Shown: one piece after another, positions 23,994 to 26,491 of the stretch
Layout: every line of letters starts with the position of its first letter
Numbering within the stretch: position 1 is the first letter of the stretch
Source: a virus
Strand: one strand, 5' to 3'
Virus record (IMG/VR): IMGVR_UViG_3300010354_000534
Coordinates: 1 to 26,491 of that record
DNA: 26,491 nt
Notes under the pieces: generated by a model
Told to the model about the DNA's origin: nothing
Databases searched by the model: none
The model's input: only the letters and a program-made list of their open reading frames with translations
Program-made: the position numbers and the translations under genes

Positions 23994-25079
23994 ATGTCAG
24001 CACAAGATTCCTTAAAAACTAATAAAGCTCCTAAGCAACCAGCAACTACCCCAGCATCACCTAAAGGTGGAACTCCTCCTGGACCTCAATCTGGACCAGA
24101 TAAATGTACGGTAATTTTTAAAGAGAAAGAACTTACTATTGCTAGATATGAAACTAGTTCTGATGGAGCACATGGGTTCATCATAACAAATGGAACCAAT
24201 GTAATGCATTTTGATAGCAACGGCAATTTGATTCTTGCTGCTGGAAAATCTGGAGAAAGTGGTTGCGGAGGAAAATTAGTTATAGCAGCAGAAGAAGCAG
24301 TTCAAAAATATAATACTTATGCAATAGAAATTAAAGGTAATGATGGTGATGCCACACAAACGCAGGGGACTGATGGAAATACTGAAGTAAAAAAGGTTCC
24401 TCCTTTTTCTATTGCAGTTTATGGTGATGTCGCTATCGAAGCTATTGGTGGAGACATCGGACTCAAGGGAAAGAATGTTAGTATAAAAGCAGATAATAAT
24501 CTATCATTACAAGCAACAGAAAACATCACGTTGCAATCTGGTAAAACTGGATCTGGTAATGTGAACGTTTATACTGGCAACTTTAACCTATCAGCACAAT
24601 ATTTTAGAAGAAATGTTAGTGGTGCTGAATACGTAGAGGGCACTGGAGAAGTTGCAATTGAACAGAACAAACCTGGCGCCTCCCAATCATTCTCCACTCC
24701 TGGATCTGTTAATTATACTGTGAATGGAAACTATGAATTTGGTGTCAAGGGAGATTTAAATATTGTTAGTGAAGGTTCAATTGGAATGAGTTCCAAGAAA
24801 AATTTGTTTCAAACTGTTGCAGGAAATTTCGATTTGAAGGCAGGAGGAAAAGGAACTGTTACAATTGATGGGACAAAATCTACTCCACCAATAAGTCAAC
24901 CAGAAACATTTAAAATAAAGACAGGAACTACTGGTAAACCATCTTTCAAATTGGAAACTGGTGGTGATGCTGAAATTCAAGTAAGTCCTGGTGACTTTAA
25001 ATTAACAGCAACAAAAGACATTGACATGAAGGCAACTAAAGATATCAAATTGACTGCTATGAAGATTTATCTAAATTGA
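23994..25079 (+). CDS. Baseplate central spike (gp5 C-terminal beta-helix/needle) as separate protein
   Basis: This 361-aa protein is dominated by short alternating repeats (IAVYGDVAIEAIGGDIGLKG, NVSIKADNNLSLQATENITL, and TKDIDMKATKDIKLTAMKIY at the end). They are typical of the trimeric beta-helix needle of T4 gp5 and VgrG. The N-terminal 35 residues are Pro/Gly/Lys-rich and flexible. In T4 this needle is the C-terminus of gp5; here it starts 1 base after the stop of the gp5-like gene. It is likely the cell-puncturing tip of the tail. No metal-binding tip motif of the PAAR or gp5.4 type is seen. Confidence 0.78.
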   Translation: MSAQDSLKTNKAPKQPATTPASPKGGTPPGPQSGPDKCTVIFKEKELTIARYETSSDGAHGFIITNGTNVMHFDSNGNLILAAGKSGESGCGGKLVIAAEEAVQKYNTYAIEIKGNDGDATQTQGTDGNTEVKKVPPFSIAVYGDVAIEAIGGDIGLKGKNVSIKADNNLSLQATENITLQSGKTGSGNVNVYTGNFNLSAQYFRRNVSGAEYVEGTGEVAIEQNKPGASQSFSTPGSVNYTVNGNYEFGVKGDLNIVSEGSIGMSSKKNLFQTVAGNFDLKAGGKGTVTIDGTKSTPPISQPETFKIKTGTTGKPSFKLETGGDAEIQVSPGDFKLTATKDIDMKATKDIKLTAMKIYLN

Positions 25080-25150
25080 AAAACAAAAACCATAAATCTC
25101 GAAAAAAAATTCCCGCCAAAAATTAGCAAAAAAAGTCGAGGACATTTAAA

Positions 25151-25357
25151 ATGTATAATCTCTCCAGCAAAGATGTTAATAGAATCATTACGGCATGTAA
25201 GCATTATGCCTACCATGAAACTGGTAGTGAATGGATGCATGATGAATATATTCACATCATTGAAAAACTTTGCACCTATCTAGAACAAAATTTTGACACA
25301 GAAACTCCCATGCCCTTGGAATGTTATATCAGTGTAAAGAAAAATCACAGTGACTGA
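25151..25357 (+). CDS. Small hypothetical protein
   Basis: The product has 68 residues and begins MYNLSSKDVNRIITACKHYA. It is helical and His/Tyr/Glu-rich (YHETGSEWMHDEYIHIIEKL), with two cysteines in the helical part. GAGGA lies 8 bases before the ATG. It follows the needle gene after a 71-base gap that contains A-rich sequence and a weak CTCGA/TCGAG inverted repeat. No domain is recognised. It probably begins the small-gene cluster before the oxidase. Confidence 0.65.
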   Translation: MYNLSSKDVNRIITACKHYAYHETGSEWMHDEYIHIIEKLCTYLEQNFDTETPMPLECYISVKKNHSD

Positions 25358-25385
25358 TAGTATGTCACTAAATGAACAAAAATAG

Positions 25386-25413
25386 TTGACAGTAAAATAA
25401 CTGATATTATAAT
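25386..25413 (+). promoter_or_regulatory. Sigma70-type promoter for small-gene/PTOX cluster
   Basis: A perfect TTGACA (25386-25391) and a perfect TATAAT (25408-25413) are 16 bases apart. The start would be near 25420, 20 bases before the ATG at 25440. It fits an early promoter for the host polymerase and drives the oxidase cluster apart from the late tail operon. Confidence 0.85.
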
Positions 25414-25439
25414 TAAATGTATATGCGATGGGGCATAGA

Positions 25440-25646
25440 ATGAATCAAATAGAACCAGAACGTCTCGTAACGCAAAAACAATGTCAGGAGATGATCGATG
25501 CTGCTATACGAAGGCACAATCGGAATGCTTCCATTATTAGTATGTGCGTTGGTTGGGTTGTTCTTGCTTTATTTGCTGAAGGACTTTTGAGATTAGTAGG
25601 AGTTATTCCACCTTTACTGCCATGGCTAAATATTACCTTGAAATAA
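25440..25646 (+). CDS. Small membrane protein with HLIP-like helix
   Basis: The product has 68 residues. The soluble N-terminus (MNQIEPERLVTQKQCQEMID) precedes a basic segment RRHNRNAS and one hydrophobic helix (IISMCVGWVVLALFAEGLLR), ending LVGVIPPLLPWLN. The spacing HNRNA...G...FAEGLL.L.G recalls the chlorophyll-binding motif of high-light-inducible proteins, but the conserved Glu before Asn is missing, so chlorophyll binding is doubtful. The start at 25440 has GGGG 7-10 bases upstream and suits the promoter; an ATG at 25428 adds 4 residues. It overlaps the next gene by 25 bases. Confidence 0.7.
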   Translation: MNQIEPERLVTQKQCQEMIDAAIRRHNRNASIISMCVGWVVLALFAEGLLRLVGVIPPLLPWLNITLK

Positions 25647-25801
25647 TATCTGGTATTCTTTTGATAGTTTTTGCTATGACCATGTTCTATCAAGGAACAT
25701 GTATTATGAAGGGAAAACGTGGGTATTCTTTGCGAGATTATCTCAAGCAAGATAGCACCAATATGCGTAAAAGAATAGAAGAACTACTTAGAGACAAATG
25801 A
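25622..25801 (+). CDS. Small single-pass membrane protein
   Basis: The product has 59 residues. It begins MAKYYLEIISGILLIVFAMT, an N-terminal membrane helix, followed by a basic cytoplasmic-type tail (MKGKRGYSLRDYLKQD and MRKRIEELLRDK). It overlaps the upstream gene by 25 bases and the next by ATGA, so translation is coupled. The two adjacent one-helix proteins could interact, but no function is recognised. Confidence 0.65.
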   Translation: MAKYYLEIISGILLIVFAMTMFYQGTCIMKGKRGYSLRDYLKQDSTNMRKRIEELLRDK

Positions 25802-25911
25802 TAACTCTTACAGACGAAGATTTGCAAGAATTACAACAAAGAATATTCCAACAAAAAATGGATGAGTTGTTTGAAGAACCATCTACTTATGAAGATGATG
25901 AAGAAATTTAA
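25798..25911 (+). CDS. Tiny acidic protein
   Basis: The product has 37 residues and starts on the ATGA overlap. It is MITLTDEDLQELQQRIFQQK followed by an acidic end rich in Glu and Asp. It overlaps the oxidase start. It is plausible because of stop/start coupling and cyanophage packing, but has no recognised domain. Confidence 0.5.
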   Translation: MITLTDEDLQELQQRIFQQKMDELFEEPSTYEDDEEI

Positions 25912-26398
25912 TTCAATAATTTTAGAAACAACTGTTGCTATACTTGATTTTCTTTATAGAGGTCAAGACATACAAAGATTCTGGGTTCTGGAAACAATTG
26001 CCAGAGCACCATACTTTGCTTTCGTCAGTGTGTTACATCTCAAAGAATCATTAGGACTGAGAGATTTATCACACTACTATTTGATGAAAGAACACTTCGC
26101 ACAGACACTCAATGAAACCGAACATCTCATCGAAATGGAAAGGCGTGGTGGTGCCAACCGTTGGCATGACCGCTTTATTGCTTATCACTTGGTTCTCATC
26201 TATTATTGGATTCTGGTGGGTTATTACTTTATTGCTCCTGTCTCTGCTTATCACCTGAACGCAGGCATTGAATATCACGCCACAGAGACCTATCTAAACT
26301 ACTTCTGGGATCATCCAGAAGACGCCAGAATAGGTGAAATCGCAGTTGATGAAATCAATCATTATATTGAACTTTCAAGAGCAATGGAGATGGTGTGA
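25898..26398 (+). CDS. PTOX: Plastid terminal oxidase (PTOX), AOX-family diiron oxidase
   Basis: This 166-aa membrane-bound diiron ubiquinol/plastoquinol oxidase of the alternative oxidase family passes electrons from plastoquinol to oxygen, making water. The six iron ligands are present in numbering from the chosen start: Glu32 (LETIARAPYF), Glu73 and His76 (NETEH), Glu125 (IEYHATETY), and Glu152 and His155 (DEINHY). Two hydrophobic helices (FVSVLHL region; AYHLVLIYYWILVGYYFIAP) anchor it to the membrane. Alternative in-frame ATGs at 25862, 25889 and 25895 exist; the N-terminus is uncertain by 12 residues. In cyanophages PTOX is thought to act as an electron valve beside phage D1. Confidence 0.93.
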   Translation: MKKFNSIILETTVAILDFLYRGQDIQRFWVLETIARAPYFAFVSVLHLKESLGLRDLSHYYLMKEHFAQTLNETEHLIEMERRGGANRWHDRFIAYHLVLIYYWILVGYYFIAPVSAYHLNAGIEYHATETYLNYFWDHPEDARIGEIAVDEINHYIELSRAMEMV

Positions 26399-26491
26399 TG
26401 GATTTTCCATGGGGAGTAATCACTATCCTTGGAGTTGGACTAGCAGGTACTGCATACATCATTTATTATATTTTAAAATTAGCAAACGAGG
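26398..26491 (+). CDS. Small membrane protein, 3' end outside window
   Basis: This reading frame starts on the last base of the PTOX stop codon (TGATG) and is open to the window end (31 codons). It begins MDFPWGVITILGVGLAGTAY and continues as one hydrophobic helix (IIYYILKLANE). It is translationally coupled to PTOX. Function and full length cannot be judged from this partial sequence. Confidence 0.65.
   Translation, partial: MDFPWGVITILGVGLAGTAYIIYYILKLANE

Noticed and set aside
25098-25140. CTCGA/TCGAG inverted repeat after the needle gene as a terminator
   Set aside because: A 5-bp stem with a loop above 30 bases is too weak, and no T-tract follows.
25345-25373. AGTGAC/GTCACT inverted repeat after the 68-residue gene as a terminator
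   Set aside because: Only 6 bp with a 9-base loop and no T-tract.

Overview
The window is part of the genome of a T4-like cyanophage, a contractile-tailed virus of marine Synechococcus or Prochlorococcus. It combines T4 replication and late-transcription genes (RNase H, gp33, gp32) and T4 baseplate genes (gp53, gp48, gp2, gp4, gp54, gp26, gp27, gp5) with cyanobacterium-derived metabolic genes: psbA, speD, thyX, phoH and plastid terminal oxidase. The DNA is AT-rich and tightly packed, with many 1-4 nt stop/start overlaps. No gap between genes exceeds about 100 bases. I saw no tRNA, rRNA, IS element, integrase or CRISPR array.

Layout. Positions 2-3520 (+): the 3' part of psbA, a glutaredoxin, two small unknown genes, RNase H, two cyanophage-conserved unknowns, speD and two tiny genes. 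Positions 3585-6633 (+): a small unknown gene overlapping thyX, an FmdB-like small gene, phoH, a RecB-type nuclease, gp33 and a DUF1825-like gene. gp32 (6712-7614) has its own promoter. Positions 7644-10827 (-): gp4, gp2, gp48 and gp53, read leftward and converging on gp32 at a shared hairpin terminator. Positions 10859-25079 (+): the late baseplate/tail operon, with gp54, gp26 and a frameshift extension, a 1239-aa tape-measure-like protein with an M23 peptidase domain, an 847-aa paralogue with a muramidase-like domain, gp27, a large gp5-like hub protein and a separate beta-helix needle. Positions 25151-26491 (+): several very small genes around a plastid terminal oxidase.

Regulation visible in the sequence. 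Consensus sigma70-type promoters sit directly on intrinsic terminators at psbA/glutaredoxin, 3529-3563 and 6625-6658. T4-type late promoter motifs (NATAAATA) lie 20-27 nt ahead of the gp54, gp26, 847-aa and gp5 starts.

The most notable observation is a complete canonical -1 programmed frameshift signal at the end of gp26. It has a T_TTT_TTC heptamer, an 8-nt spacer and a 10-bp stem-loop. Shifting would fuse gp26 to a 61-residue extension that ends exactly at the start of the tape-measure-like gene. This reproduces the lambda G/GT tail-assembly-chaperone layout inside a T4-type baseplate operon. Next to it is a tandem pair of paralogous tail proteins, one with a peptidase domain and one with a glycosidase-like domain, while the gp5 homologue has no recognisable lysozyme domain.
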